Notes under the pieces: generated by a model
Told to the model about the DNA's origin: nothing
The model's input: the letters and a program-made list of their open reading frames with translations, nothing else
The model's database searches: none
Translations under genes and position numbers: made by a program
NCBI GenBank assembly: GCA_031732755.1
Contig: JAVMKI010000011.1
Span: 1-40,633, forward strand
Length of the DNA stretch: 40,633 nt
Reading direction: 5' to 3'
Source of the DNA: Contendibacter sp031732755
GTDB lineage: Bacteria > Pseudomonadota > Gammaproteobacteria > Competibacterales > Competibacteraceae
Shown: positions 16,484-24,479 of the stretch, one piece after another
Layout: every line of letters starts with the position of its first letter
Numbering within the stretch: position 1 is the stretch's first letter

Positions 16484-16984
16484 ATGAGTGCGCCAGGTAA
16501 TGAATTCCGTGAAGCCGAATACTTGGGACTTGGCTTTCTTGCGGTTACAAGCAGTGAACTTCTGGATCAACTGCTCGCAGGAAAGTCGATTGATGAAGAC
16601 GACAAGCATACACTACGCCGTGCGATCGACTTTCTTAAAAAGGCATCAAGCGGGGCGCGGCTCGTAAATTCTGGCGTCAGTTCAAACGCTAACGCTCTAG
16701 AAACGGTTAGCAAGTTTGCGTATTCAGTTGAGCCATTAAGATTTGTGCAGGATAAAACTGGGTCTGCTGATATAGAGGCTGTCTTCAAAAAAATGGCTAC
16801 TTCGATTGAGGTAGCTATGCATAACCCTGCTAGTGCCAGTATAGATAGAACTTCCTTGACTACTGCAAAGAATTTCTTCTCCAAGCTTCATGTGCTTTTC
16901 ACCGATTTGGTCGAAGCAAGCAAGCGACGTACAGGTATTGACACTATTTTTGGATCGGCATTGTCAGGTCTGAAATATGTCTAA
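16484..16984 (+). CDS. Unknown helical protein, first gene of the AT-rich operon
   Basis: 166 residues, apparently all-alpha, no membrane segments, no cysteines, no recognised domain. Segments rich in Leu/Ala/Lys (LLDQLLAGKSIDEDDKHTLR, near residues 26-45; IEAVFKKMATSIEVAM, near 98-113; TAKNFFSKLHVLFTDLVEAS) look like packed helices. The start ATG has AGGGG about nine bases upstream. Its last 8 bases overlap the start of the metallopeptidase-like gene (ATG 16977), so the two are co-translated. Codon use and base composition are markedly more AT-rich than clpB or galU, indicating acquired DNA. Candidate roles are an adaptor, antitoxin or inhibitor of the following gene, but this is inference from position only. 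Confidence 0.75.
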   Translation: MSAPGNEFREAEYLGLGFLAVTSSELLDQLLAGKSIDEDDKHTLRRAIDFLKKASSGARLVNSGVSSNANALETVSKFAYSVEPLRFVQDKTGSADIEAVFKKMATSIEVAMHNPASASIDRTSLTTAKNFFSKLHVLFTDLVEASKRRTGIDTIFGSALSGLKYV

Positions 16985-18392
16985 CTCAGACTATGAGCCA
17001 TTGTCACATCTAAAGTGCCACGCTCATATCCTGAAAGAAGGATTGTTACAGCGTATCGATGAACTCTCTGTTTCGGACTATCCAGCCAAAACTCCAAGCC
17101 AGATTATCGGCTTTTTACGGGATTTTCTAGCCAGTCTTAGTGAAGTAATAGAAAAATCCGTATCTGAGGAGCGCCTTAAGACATTGAGTTCATTGATACA
17201 AAAACTCGGAATTTTCCTGGAATGGCTGGACAATGCTCATACAGAGCAAACACCGCGAGGACTTGTAAAGCTTCTTGAGAATATTATCGACCATATGTAC
17301 CAAAATTCACAATTTATTGCGTGTCCTCAAGCACAGTATAACTATACAATTAGTGACTTGGGAGACTATATGAACAGGCTCGTTGAAGCTTACATTCCTC
17401 ACTCGAAGCAGAAAGATTTGCAGGAATATTTATCTTCTCCTATCAAGCTCATCTCGTTCCCACGGATCGAGCGTGACAATATGTTATCTCATGCTATTTT
17501 TGGTCATGAGCTCGGTCATCCCATTGCATCTGACTATCTCGAAGCAGAAAGTAAAGATGATAGATACCAAGAAACTTGCAAGCGTTTACAACAGCAGGTC
17601 AGTGAGTTTGTCAATGAGGAATTAAAAAAATCAACTGTAACCGTAAGCAATAGCGATAAATTAAAATATACAACACAATTATTCGAGAAAATCCTTAGAA
17701 TTCGAGAACGCGCTCTAGAGGAACTCGTCTCTGATGCTGTGGGGATTTTTATCTTTGGGCCGAGTGCTTTCTTCGCGTGCTTTGAGTTGTTCTTAAGTAG
17801 TAACTTAGACGCAGAACCCACATCTGATGAGTTCTATCCACCTCCACGTATGCGTATTCGTCTCATGTTGGATTTGATGGAAAAGGATGGCTTTAATAAT
17901 CAATTTTCTCAGCTTGAGAATAACCAAGCTATTGCTTCATATGTAAAAACAACACGAATGTTCCTTGAGAATGCCAAACAGTTGTCCGCTGTAAAAAAAG
18001 ATCAAGATAAAATCGAGAATGATCCAACACTAAGGATTGCATACAATTCGATGGAAGCAAGTCTACCTGAAGCATATAATTTTGCTAAGAAAGAAACGGA
18101 GAAAGTTTCTTTTAATAGTGGCGTAATATTCTCACAGTTGCCCGAATTAGTCCGGAGGTTGGAATTCAGCATACCGCCGAATGAAGTTGGAGATCCAAGC
18201 AACCCTCAAACTGTAGACTATCGAGCGACTCTACTTGCATCATGGATGTTTAAGCTACATGGTTTTAGTTCAAATTCTAGAAATCCCCTATCGAATGCAG
18301 AAATTAATCAACTGCACAAGCTAACGTTATGCGCCATTGAGTATGTAATTCTTCAAGACGATTATAAGCGTCATATGGAGGGCAACGCGTGA
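16977..18392 (+). CDS. HExxH zinc-metallopeptidase-like protein
   Basis: 471 residues, cytoplasmic, no signal peptide. The motif AIFGHELGHPIASDYLEA (about 173-190) contains HELGH (H177, E178, H181), the HExxH zinc-binding and catalytic signature. A second motif, ALEELVSDAVGIFIFGPSAFF (about 246-266), supplies a candidate third ligand (E249 or D253) in the E-x3-D style of gluzincins. It is followed by FYPPPRMRIRLML (286-298). The N-terminal 160 residues are helical, as is the C-terminal third. I know HELGH plus GPA/GPS motifs only from uncharacterised proteins, so proteolysis is inferred. It overlaps the upstream gene by 8 bases and the dCTP-deaminase-like gene by 4 (GTGA), forming an obligate operon. 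AT-rich codon use. Confidence 0.75.
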   Translation: MSNSDYEPLSHLKCHAHILKEGLLQRIDELSVSDYPAKTPSQIIGFLRDFLASLSEVIEKSVSEERLKTLSSLIQKLGIFLEWLDNAHTEQTPRGLVKLLENIIDHMYQNSQFIACPQAQYNYTISDLGDYMNRLVEAYIPHSKQKDLQEYLSSPIKLISFPRIERDNMLSHAIFGHELGHPIASDYLEAESKDDRYQETCKRLQQQVSEFVNEELKKSTVTVSNSDKLKYTTQLFEKILRIRERALEELVSDAVGIFIFGPSAFFACFELFLSSNLDAEPTSDEFYPPPRMRIRLMLDLMEKDGFNNQFSQLENNQAIASYVKTTRMFLENAKQLSAVKKDQDKIENDPTLRIAYNSMEASLPEAYNFAKKETEKVSFNSGVIFSQLPELVRRLEFSIPPNEVGDPSNPQTVDYRATLLASWMFKLHGFSSNSRNPLSNAEINQLHKLTLCAIEYVILQDDYKRHMEGNA

Positions 18393-19000
18393 GCGTTATC
18401 GGAAAGACTAAACTTATGAAGCTTCTTTGCCGTAACAAAATGGATAGGCGGCTCATTATCACTCCACTTTTAAACCGTGACCAACAAGTCAATGAAGCGT
18501 CAGTCGATATTCGTTTAGGTAATGATTTCATCGTGACACGACGCGGGAACCTTGCGCTGCTAGATCCAGCATCACATGATATCCGGGAGCATCGCTATCA
18601 AACAAAGCACTTTGTCAACTTCCGCGAATGTTTCTATTTGCATCCGCATGAGCTTGTCCTTGCTGGAACGTTAGAGTACTTTCGACTCCCTATCGATGTG
18701 GCAGCTACTGTTACCTCGCGTTCCAAGTGGGGGCGTGCGGGTCTGGTAATCGCCACGGCAACCGCTGTACATCCAGGTTTTTGCGGAACGATCACTCTGG
18801 AACTGCTAAATCTTGGTGAAGTGCCACTCGCGTTGTACCCAGGTACTAGCGTGGCTCAAATTGTGTTTTATGACTGTGAGGGGGGTACCCTCTACAAAGG
18901 TGATATGGCGCATAAGACTGGAGCACATTTTTCTAGCCTGTCTCAAGACAGCAAAAAGACTGATAGAACATATTGGCTTCCCTCTCACCATGACTCCTAA
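18389..19000 (+). CDS. dCTP-deaminase/dUTPase-family protein (divergent)
   Basis: 203 residues from a GTG start that overlaps the upstream stop (GTGA). The trimeric dCTP deaminase/dUTPase fold is clear. EASVDIRLGNDF (36-47) matches the family N-terminal motif, FYLHPHELVLAGTLEYFRLP (82-101) the second, SRSKWGRAGL (110-119) the phosphate-binding Ser/Arg motif, and HPGFCGTITLELLN (128-141) the catalytic segment with E138 in the place of the deaminase glutamate. PLALYPGTSVAQIVF (146-160) completes the core. Active enzymes convert dCTP to dUTP. It is divergent from chromosomal Dcd and sits in an AT-rich operon behind a metallopeptidase-like gene, rather than in a nucleotide-metabolism context. dCTP deaminases are known anti-phage effectors that deplete dCTP, so a defence role is plausible. 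Confidence 0.82.
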   Translation: MSVIGKTKLMKLLCRNKMDRRLIITPLLNRDQQVNEASVDIRLGNDFIVTRRGNLALLDPASHDIREHRYQTKHFVNFRECFYLHPHELVLAGTLEYFRLPIDVAATVTSRSKWGRAGLVIATATAVHPGFCGTITLELLNLGEVPLALYPGTSVAQIVFYDCEGGTLYKGDMAHKTGAHFSSLSQDSKKTDRTYWLPSHHDS

Positions 19001-19045
19001 GGTGGGGGAAAGCACGACCCTCAGCAACCTCTCGCAGATTCATAG

Positions 19046-19330
19046 GATTACGACACGGCGCTACGCTATCTGGAGGAGTCGCTGGCCATTAGCCGGGCCA
19101 TCGGCGACCGGGCGGGATTATGTCCAACGTTGTTCAATATAGGCCATATCTATTGGCAGAAAAATGAACATCAACAGGCGCTTGCTTACTTTGTTGCAGC
19201 CTACCAGATTGCCAAGGGAATCGGTTATGCGGAGGCCCTGATGAATCTGGAAAATCTGGCGAAGCAACTCGGTGGCAGCGGTTTGGAAGACTGGGAACGG
19301 TTGTCGCAACAAATGGAATCCGGTGAATAA
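19046..19330 (+). pseudogene. C-terminal remnant of a TPR-repeat protein
   Basis: From 19046 the frame reads DYDTALRYLEESLAISRAIGD, then LFNIGHIYWQKNEHQQALAYF and GYAEALMNLENLAKQLGG. These are two and a half tetratricopeptide units of the 40-residue type, ending with a TGA near 19330. An in-frame TAG precedes immediately (19043-19045) and no start codon with ribosome site fits. Its first part is gone. The GC content jumps back to the core level exactly where homology starts, so the break marks the right junction of the AT-rich island. A short protein from ATG 19130 is formally possible. Confidence 0.7.
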
Positions 19331-19348
19331 TCCGCGCAGCGCAAACCG

Positions 19349-19531
19349 ATGAACCAAGCCCAAGCCATCCCACGTTTTACTCTCTACGATCAACTGCTTA
19401 CCCTGCCGGAGAATCAGATGGGCGAGATCATCGGCGATCAACGTCAAGACACCGAAATCGCCGTGCCCGATCTGGCCGGCTGGGTTTGCGAAATCCTCTC
19501 GCCGTCCACAGCGCAAAATTTAGCCAACTGA
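19349..19531 (+). pseudogene. Uma2-family (DUF820) endonuclease pseudogene
   Basis: 60 residues. MNQAQAIPRFTLYDQLLTLP and MGEIIG at the start, DTEIAVPDLAGW in the middle, and WVCEILSPSTA near the end are three segments of Uma2/DUF820 proteins. In a normal member of about 190 residues these are separated by roughly 50 and 20 residues. Here they are fused in one frame, so two internal deletions have removed the loop and catalytic-core regions. It ends a few bases later. Uma2 proteins are often multicopy and associated with mobile DNA. The reading frame has stayed open by chance. Confidence 0.65.
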
Positions 19532-19640
19532 CGGAATGCCGGTCAGCGCAAGATTGACGCTTGTCCCGCCCAGTGCGATGCCGGAAAATCCACCACGATT
19601 CACAATCCAACGTGATGCCCATGAAAGGGAGTATGAAAAA

Positions 19641-20555
19641 ATGAAACGGCAAGTACGTAAAGCGGTATTCCCCGTAGCCGGTCTCGGAACGCGATTTCTG
19701 CCGGCGACCAAGGCCAGCCCCAAGGAAATGTTGCCTATCGTCGATAAGCCATTGATCCAGTACGGGGTCGAGGAAGCGGTAGCGGCCGGCGTCGATACCC
19801 TGGTCTTCATCATCGGTCGCACCAAGAACGCCATCGCCGATCACTTCGATAAGGCCTACGAACTGGAAGTCGAACTGGAGACGCGCGGCAAGACCGACCT
19901 GCTACAGATCGTGCGCAACATCGTTCCACCTCGGGTGGAGTGCGTCTATGTTCGCCAGGCCGAGGCGTTGGGTCTGGGCCATGCCGTGCTGTGCGCCCGG
20001 CCGGTGGTCGGTGACGAACCGTTCGCGGTCATTCTCGCGGATGACCTGATCGAGGAAGACGCCAAGGAAGGTGGGGCGCTGAGCCAGATGGCCCGCCATT
20101 TCAACAAATATCAGTGCTCGATTCTGGGCGTGGAGCGCGTGCCCAAGGAAGAAACCCAAAAATACGGCATCGTCCATCCCCTGCCGTTCGCCACCCGGGT
20201 CAGCAACGTCGATGGCATCGTCGAAAAACCCAAGCCGGAAAATGCCCCCTCCAATCTGGCGGTGGTGGGTCGCTATATCCTGACTCCGCGCATCTTCGAT
20301 CTACTGCAAACCATCCCACGCGGCGCGGGCAACGAAATTCAACTGACCGACGGCATCGCCGCCCTGTTGAACGAAGAGCAAGTGCTGGCCTACGAATTCT
20401 CGGGCCGTCGTCACGATTGCGGCAGCAAGCTGGGCTATCTGATCGCGACCGTGGAATACGGCGCGCGCCATCCCGAACTGGGCGAGCGATTCCAGGCCTA
20501 TCTGCGAGCGAACGCTCACCGGCTTGACGAGTCCGCTGCGGTCGCCAACGATTGA
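19641..20555 (+). CDS. galU: UTP--glucose-1-phosphate uridylyltransferase
   Basis: Makes UDP-glucose from UTP and glucose-1-phosphate, the donor for envelope polysaccharides. 304 residues. The nucleotide-binding motif is AVFPVAGLGTRFLPATKASPKEMLPIVDKP (three overlapping family blocks within about residues 8-37), followed by LGHAVLCA, FAVILADDLI and GIVEKP. ATG 19641 follows GGGAG with nine bases spacing; the open frame from 19536 adds unrelated residues. Together with glgP it handles glucose-1-phosphate. A GC-rich hairpin (about 20575-20600) lies in the 78-bp gap before ackA. Confidence 0.97.
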   Translation: MKRQVRKAVFPVAGLGTRFLPATKASPKEMLPIVDKPLIQYGVEEAVAAGVDTLVFIIGRTKNAIADHFDKAYELEVELETRGKTDLLQIVRNIVPPRVECVYVRQAEALGLGHAVLCARPVVGDEPFAVILADDLIEEDAKEGGALSQMARHFNKYQCSILGVERVPKEETQKYGIVHPLPFATRVSNVDGIVEKPKPENAPSNLAVVGRYILTPRIFDLLQTIPRGAGNEIQLTDGIAALLNEEQVLAYEFSGRRHDCGSKLGYLIATVEYGARHPELGERFQAYLRANAHRLDESAAVAND

Positions 20556-20633
20556 CCGCACGGAGTCCATCGAACGGCGGGGGCTGTCGAACAGCCGCCG
20601 ATTCCGTTGGTCCCGACCGGTGAGGAGAGTGCG

Positions 20634-21911
20634 ATGTCGCAAGGTTTACTGGTGATCAATGCCGGTTCGTCCAGCATCAAGTTCTCGGTGTTCGCCTTGT
20701 CGGCGGACGGCAGTGATCTGACGCTGGTCTGTCGCGGTTTGCAGGAAAACATCGGTGAGAACGATCCCCACTTCAAGGCGTTCGATCACGATGGCCGGGT
20801 GCTGGCGGACGTTCGACCGACGCCACCATCCGGCCAGTATCGCAAGGTGGGGCCGGATCACCGCCGCCGGGCATCCGATCCGCCCTCGCCGTCTTCCTCG
20901 CCGGCCACGGTGGCGGTTTACGACCATCAGGCGGCGCTGCGCGACTTGTTGGCGTGGTTGCGGGAGTCGCCGGATTTGCCGGACGTGATCGCGGTCGGAC
21001 ACCGGGTTGTGCATGGCGCCGAGGAGTACAGCGACCCGCAACGGTTGACCCCGGACATCCTGGCCCGTTTGGAGCGCTTTATCCCACTGGCGCCGCTGCA
21101 CCAACCGCACAACCTGGCCGGCATCCGCGCGCTGCTCGCGGTGCAACCCGACCTGCCGCAGGTGGCCTGTTTCGATACCGCCTTCCACCATGGGCAGCCG
21201 GAACTGGCGAAGCTGTTTGCGCTCCCTGACACCTATCGCGCGGAGGGCGTGCGGCGTTACGGATTCCATGGCCTGTCCTACGAGTACATCGCTGGGGCGC
21301 TGGCGGAGGCGATGGAGACGCCGGCCACCGGTCGGGTGGTGGTGGCCCATCTCGGCAACGGGGCCAGCATGTGCGCGATGCGCGATGGCCGAAGCATGGC
21401 CAGCACCATGGGCTTCACCGCCGTGGAAGGTTTGCCGATGGGCACCCGCAGCGGTTCGCTGGACCCCGGCGTGCTGATCTACCTGATCGAACGGCACGGC
21501 ATGGGCGCCAAGGACCTCACCAACCTGCTGTACAAGCAATCGGGCCTATTGGGTTTGTCGGGGTTCAGCAACGACATGCGCGATTTGCTGGCCAGCGCGG
21601 AGCCAGGCGCGAAACTGGCGGTGGACTATTTCTGTTACCGCATCGCCCGCGAATTGGGCTCACTGGTGGCGGCGCTGGGGGGATTGGACGCGCTGGTGTT
21701 CACTGGCGGCATCGGCGAGCACGCGGCGGCGGTGCGCGAGCAGGTGGGCGCGCTGTCGGCCTGGCTGGGCATCGAGCTGGATGCGGCGGCCAACGCCAGC
21801 GACCGCCGCCGCATCGACCGCCCCGGCAGCCGAACCGCAGTATGGGTATTGCCCACCAACGAGGAACTGGTCATCGCCCGGCATACCCAGCGACTGGTGC
21901 TGCAAGGCTGA
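20634..21911 (+). CDS. ackA: Acetate kinase (with low-complexity insert)
   Basis: Interconverts acetyl phosphate plus ADP and acetate plus ATP. 425 residues, slightly longer than the usual 395-405. Motifs are VINAGSSSIKFSVF (N-terminal phosphate-binding), VGHRVVHGAEEY, FDTAFHHGQP, YGFHGLSYEYI with the catalytic His, HLGNGASMCAMRDGRS, MGTRSGSLDPG and FTGGIGEHAA. All catalytic residues look present. Between about residues 62 and 92 is an insert rich in Pro, Ser and Arg (PDHRRRASDPPSPSSSP) not seen in typical enzymes. The ATG at 20634 has GAGGAG upstream. No phosphotransacetylase gene is adjacent, so acetyl phosphate must come from elsewhere. Confidence 0.95.
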   Translation: MSQGLLVINAGSSSIKFSVFALSADGSDLTLVCRGLQENIGENDPHFKAFDHDGRVLADVRPTPPSGQYRKVGPDHRRRASDPPSPSSSPATVAVYDHQAALRDLLAWLRESPDLPDVIAVGHRVVHGAEEYSDPQRLTPDILARLERFIPLAPLHQPHNLAGIRALLAVQPDLPQVACFDTAFHHGQPELAKLFALPDTYRAEGVRRYGFHGLSYEYIAGALAEAMETPATGRVVVAHLGNGASMCAMRDGRSMASTMGFTAVEGLPMGTRSGSLDPGVLIYLIERHGMGAKDLTNLLYKQSGLLGLSGFSNDMRDLLASAEPGAKLAVDYFCYRIARELGSLVAALGGLDALVFTGGIGEHAAAVREQVGALSAWLGIELDAAANASDRRRIDRPGSRTAVWVLPTNEELVIARHTQRLVLQG

Positions 21912-22035
21912 AAGCGAAAGGCGGCAAACCCCGAAGCGCCGTTTCTGTCGCCTCGACCGGCGTCCGCGCCGGTTGCGCTCACGCTTTCCAGCGCCGATCC
22001 CGGGGCTTCTTGGGCAAGGTGGGCCATCGGGAAGT

Positions 22036-23421
22036 TCACCACGCTTGCTCGCGCCACGCGGGTCGCAAAACCGGTTCCCAGCCCGGTTCGCCGGGGGTAG
22101 CCGCATGGTCGGCGGCGACGCCCAGCCCCACGACCGCCAATAGCGCCTCGCCCCGGTACACCAGTGGCGACCGTTCCCGTTCCCAGAGTGGCGCGCTGGC
22201 CTCCTGCCACAGCTTTTTCAACGCCTGCCCGTGGCGACGGCCAGCGGGGCGGAAGTGTTCGCCGCCCTGGCGGAAGCGAACGGTCAACGCGGCATTCGCC
22301 AGCACCGGAGCGCGCAAGCCAGCGCCGACGGTCTCCCGGAACGTCAACGCACCGATGCCAGGCAGTTCCAGCGGTGGATAACCGTTCGCGGTGGACCGCC
22401 AAACGAAGCATTGGCGCGGGTCGCGCGGCGTCAGCGGTGGCATGGCGTACAGCGTATCCCGGTAGCGCCGCACTTCGCCGCCGGGCCAGTGGATGCACGG
22501 TTGCCGGTCGCGACCGGCGGTCAACGCGTCGCGCAGGATATGCCCCAGTTGCTGGTGGCCGGGAACCGGCAAACCCCGTTGCCGGAACCAGTAGCGCAGC
22601 AGGTTCCGCTGGCGTTGCTCGCCCAGTTCCCGCAACGCCGGGATGCACAGGCCATCGGGGCGATGCGTGACGACGCGGGATAGATCGGCAGCGGCTTCCT
22701 GATCCAGCCAAGCGGCGGTTTCGGCACACCAGCGGGCGGAACGGGCCAGCGTGCGGTTGACGGCCGGCCAGCGCTCCCGGAGCAGTGGCAGGATGCGGTG
22801 GCGGAGATAGTTGCGGTCGAAGTTGGAATCGGCGTTGCTGGCGTCCTCGATCCAGTGCAAGCCGTGTTCGTGCGCGTGGGCCAGCAGATCGGCGCGGTCC
22901 ACCTCCAGCAGCGGTCGCAACAACCAGCCCCGCCCCAGCCGGGCCGCCGTCGGCATGGCCGCCAACCCGTGCGGACCCGCGCCGCGCAGCAGTTGCAGCA
23001 GCAAGGTTTCGGCCTGATCATCGCGGTGATGAGCGGTCAGCAGAGCGGTGTCCGGCCCCAGTTCGGCGGCGAGCGCGGCGTAGCGGGCGCGGCGGGCGGC
23101 GGCTTCGGGACTGTCGCCAGGCGCGGGCCGCGCTTGAATCCGCAACGTGCGCAACGGGATGGCGAGCGCGCGGCAAATTTCGCCGCAGTGTTCACCCCAG
23201 GCGCCCGAGGCGGCTTGCAACCCGTGATCCACGTAAATCGCCGCTAGATTCCGGTGCGGCCAGCGGTCGCGGTGGAGCGCCAGGATGTGCAACAGGACAT
23301 GGGAATCCACTCCGCCGCTATAGCCGACCACCAGCCGCCGCGCTTCGGGATGGGCGGCCAGCAATGCGTCCAGACGTTCGAGGAGCAAGGCGGGCGTCAG
23401 ACGAGGTTGAGAGACGCTCAG
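22036..23421 (-). CDS. tilS: tRNA(Ile)-lysidine synthase
   Basis: Modifies C34 of the CAU-anticodon tRNA-Ile to lysidine so that it reads AUA. The PP-loop ATPase motif VVGYSGGVDSHVLLH is present near residue 28, followed by AIYVDHGLQA, LLTAHHRDDQAETLLLQLLRG and the C-terminal substrate-binding domains. Length is about 460 residues, near the norm. The start is unusual: no ATG or GTG lies in frame ahead of the PP-loop, except a GTG only a few codons before it. The most likely options are the CTG at 23421-23419, overlapping the accA stop as CTGA, or a TTG about 12 codons in. accA-tilS is a classic gammaproteobacterial order. Confidence 0.92.
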   Translation of the reverse strand: MSVSQPRLTPALLLERLDALLAAHPEARRLVVGYSGGVDSHVLLHILALHRDRWPHRNLAAIYVDHGLQAASGAWGEHCGEICRALAIPLRTLRIQARPAPGDSPEAAARRARYAALAAELGPDTALLTAHHRDDQAETLLLQLLRGAGPHGLAAMPTAARLGRGWLLRPLLEVDRADLLAHAHEHGLHWIEDASNADSNFDRNYLRHRILPLLRERWPAVNRTLARSARWCAETAAWLDQEAAADLSRVVTHRPDGLCIPALRELGEQRQRNLLRYWFRQRGLPVPGHQQLGHILRDALTAGRDRQPCIHWPGGEVRRYRDTLYAMPPLTPRDPRQCFVWRSTANGYPPLELPGIGALTFRETVGAGLRAPVLANAALTVRFRQGGEHFRPAGRRHGQALKKLWQEASAPLWERERSPLVYRGEALLAVVGLGVAADHAATPGEPGWEPVLRPAWREQAW

Positions 23422-24470
23422 GAATCTTTTTCCTTGCCCAACAGGCTGTCCTTGCCCAGCAGGGCCGCCACGCTGCTCTGCCAGGATAACTGCGCCGAGG
23501 TCGCTGGTTCGGCGGCCTTGAACACCCCGTATCCCATCAATCGCTGGTAACGCTGTTCCAGCAAATCGTCCACGGTCAGCGCCTCCAGTTGTTGCAACTG
23601 CTCGCGCAGCGCGGTCCGCAAGGCTCCCGCCATCCAGTCCAGATCGCGGTGCGCGCCACCAGGCGGTTCGGGAACGATGCCATCGATCAGATTCAGTTTG
23701 AGCAGCCGTTCCGCTGTCAGCCCCATGGCCTCGGCGGCGTCGGGCGCTTTGTCGGCGCTCTTCCACAGGATGGCCGCGCAGCCTTCCGGCGAAATGACCG
23801 AATAAGTGCCGTATTGCAACATCAACACGCGGTCGCCCACGCCGACCGCCAGCGCCCCACCGGAACCACCTTCGCCGATCACCGTGCAGATGACGGGGGT
23901 TCGCAGCCGGCTCATCTCGAATAGATTGCGAGCGATGGCCTCGCTCTGGCCACGCTCCTCGGCGCCGATACCTGGATAGGCCCCCGGCGTATCGATGAAA
24001 GTCAGCACCGGCAAGCGAAATCGCTCGGCCAGCTTCATCAACCGCAGCGCCTTGCGGTAACCCTCGGGACGGGGCATCCCAAAGTTCCGGTAAATCTTCT
24101 CCTTGGTGTCACGGCCTTTCTGATGGCCGATCACCAGCACCGGCCGGCCCTCCAGCCGCGCCAGTCCGCCAACAATGGCGTGGTCGTCGGCAAAAGCGCG
24201 GTCGCCGTGGAGCTCCACGAATTCGGTGAATAACCGCTCCACGTAGTCCAGGGTATAGGGTCGCAACGGATGACGGGCGATTTGGGAAATCTGCCACGGC
24301 GTCAGGCTGGCGAAGATCGAATCGGTCAGCGCCTTGCTCTTGGCTTCCAGCCGGGCGATCTCATCGCTGATGTTCAAATCCTGCTCGGCGCTGAGATGGC
24401 GCAGTTCCTTGAGCATCGCCTCCAGTTCGGCGATGGGTTTCTCGAAATCCAGGCAATTGTTCGGGTTCAT
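23418..24470 (-). CDS. accA: Acetyl-CoA carboxylase carboxyltransferase subunit alpha
   Basis: With AccD it forms the carboxyltransferase that makes malonyl-CoA, the first step of fatty-acid synthesis. 350 residues, about 30 longer than E. coli AccA. It begins MNPNNCLDFEKPIAELE and includes HPLRPYTLDYVERLF, ELHGDRAFADD, FIDTPGAYPGIGAEERGQ, VIGEGGSGGALAVGVGD, and YSVISPEGCAAILWKSA. The extra length is a C-terminal tail rich in Ser, Ala and Gln after YGVFKAAEPA. The start lies nine bases after the mucD stop, so mucD-accA-tilS is probably one transcript. The stop overlaps the presumed tilS start. Confidence 0.97.
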   Translation of the reverse strand: MNPNNCLDFEKPIAELEAMLKELRHLSAEQDLNISDEIARLEAKSKALTDSIFASLTPWQISQIARHPLRPYTLDYVERLFTEFVELHGDRAFADDHAIVGGLARLEGRPVLVIGHQKGRDTKEKIYRNFGMPRPEGYRKALRLMKLAERFRLPVLTFIDTPGAYPGIGAEERGQSEAIARNLFEMSRLRTPVICTVIGEGGSGGALAVGVGDRVLMLQYGTYSVISPEGCAAILWKSADKAPDAAEAMGLTAERLLKLNLIDGIVPEPPGGAHRDLDWMAGALRTALREQLQQLEALTVDDLLEQRYQRLMGYGVFKAAEPATSAQLSWQSSVAALLGKDSLLGKEKDS

Positions 24471-24479
24471 CGGACGCGG

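Noticed and set aside
20575..20600. GC-rich hairpin between galU and ackA
   Set aside because: No T-tract; more likely a chance GC palindrome or mRNA processing structure.
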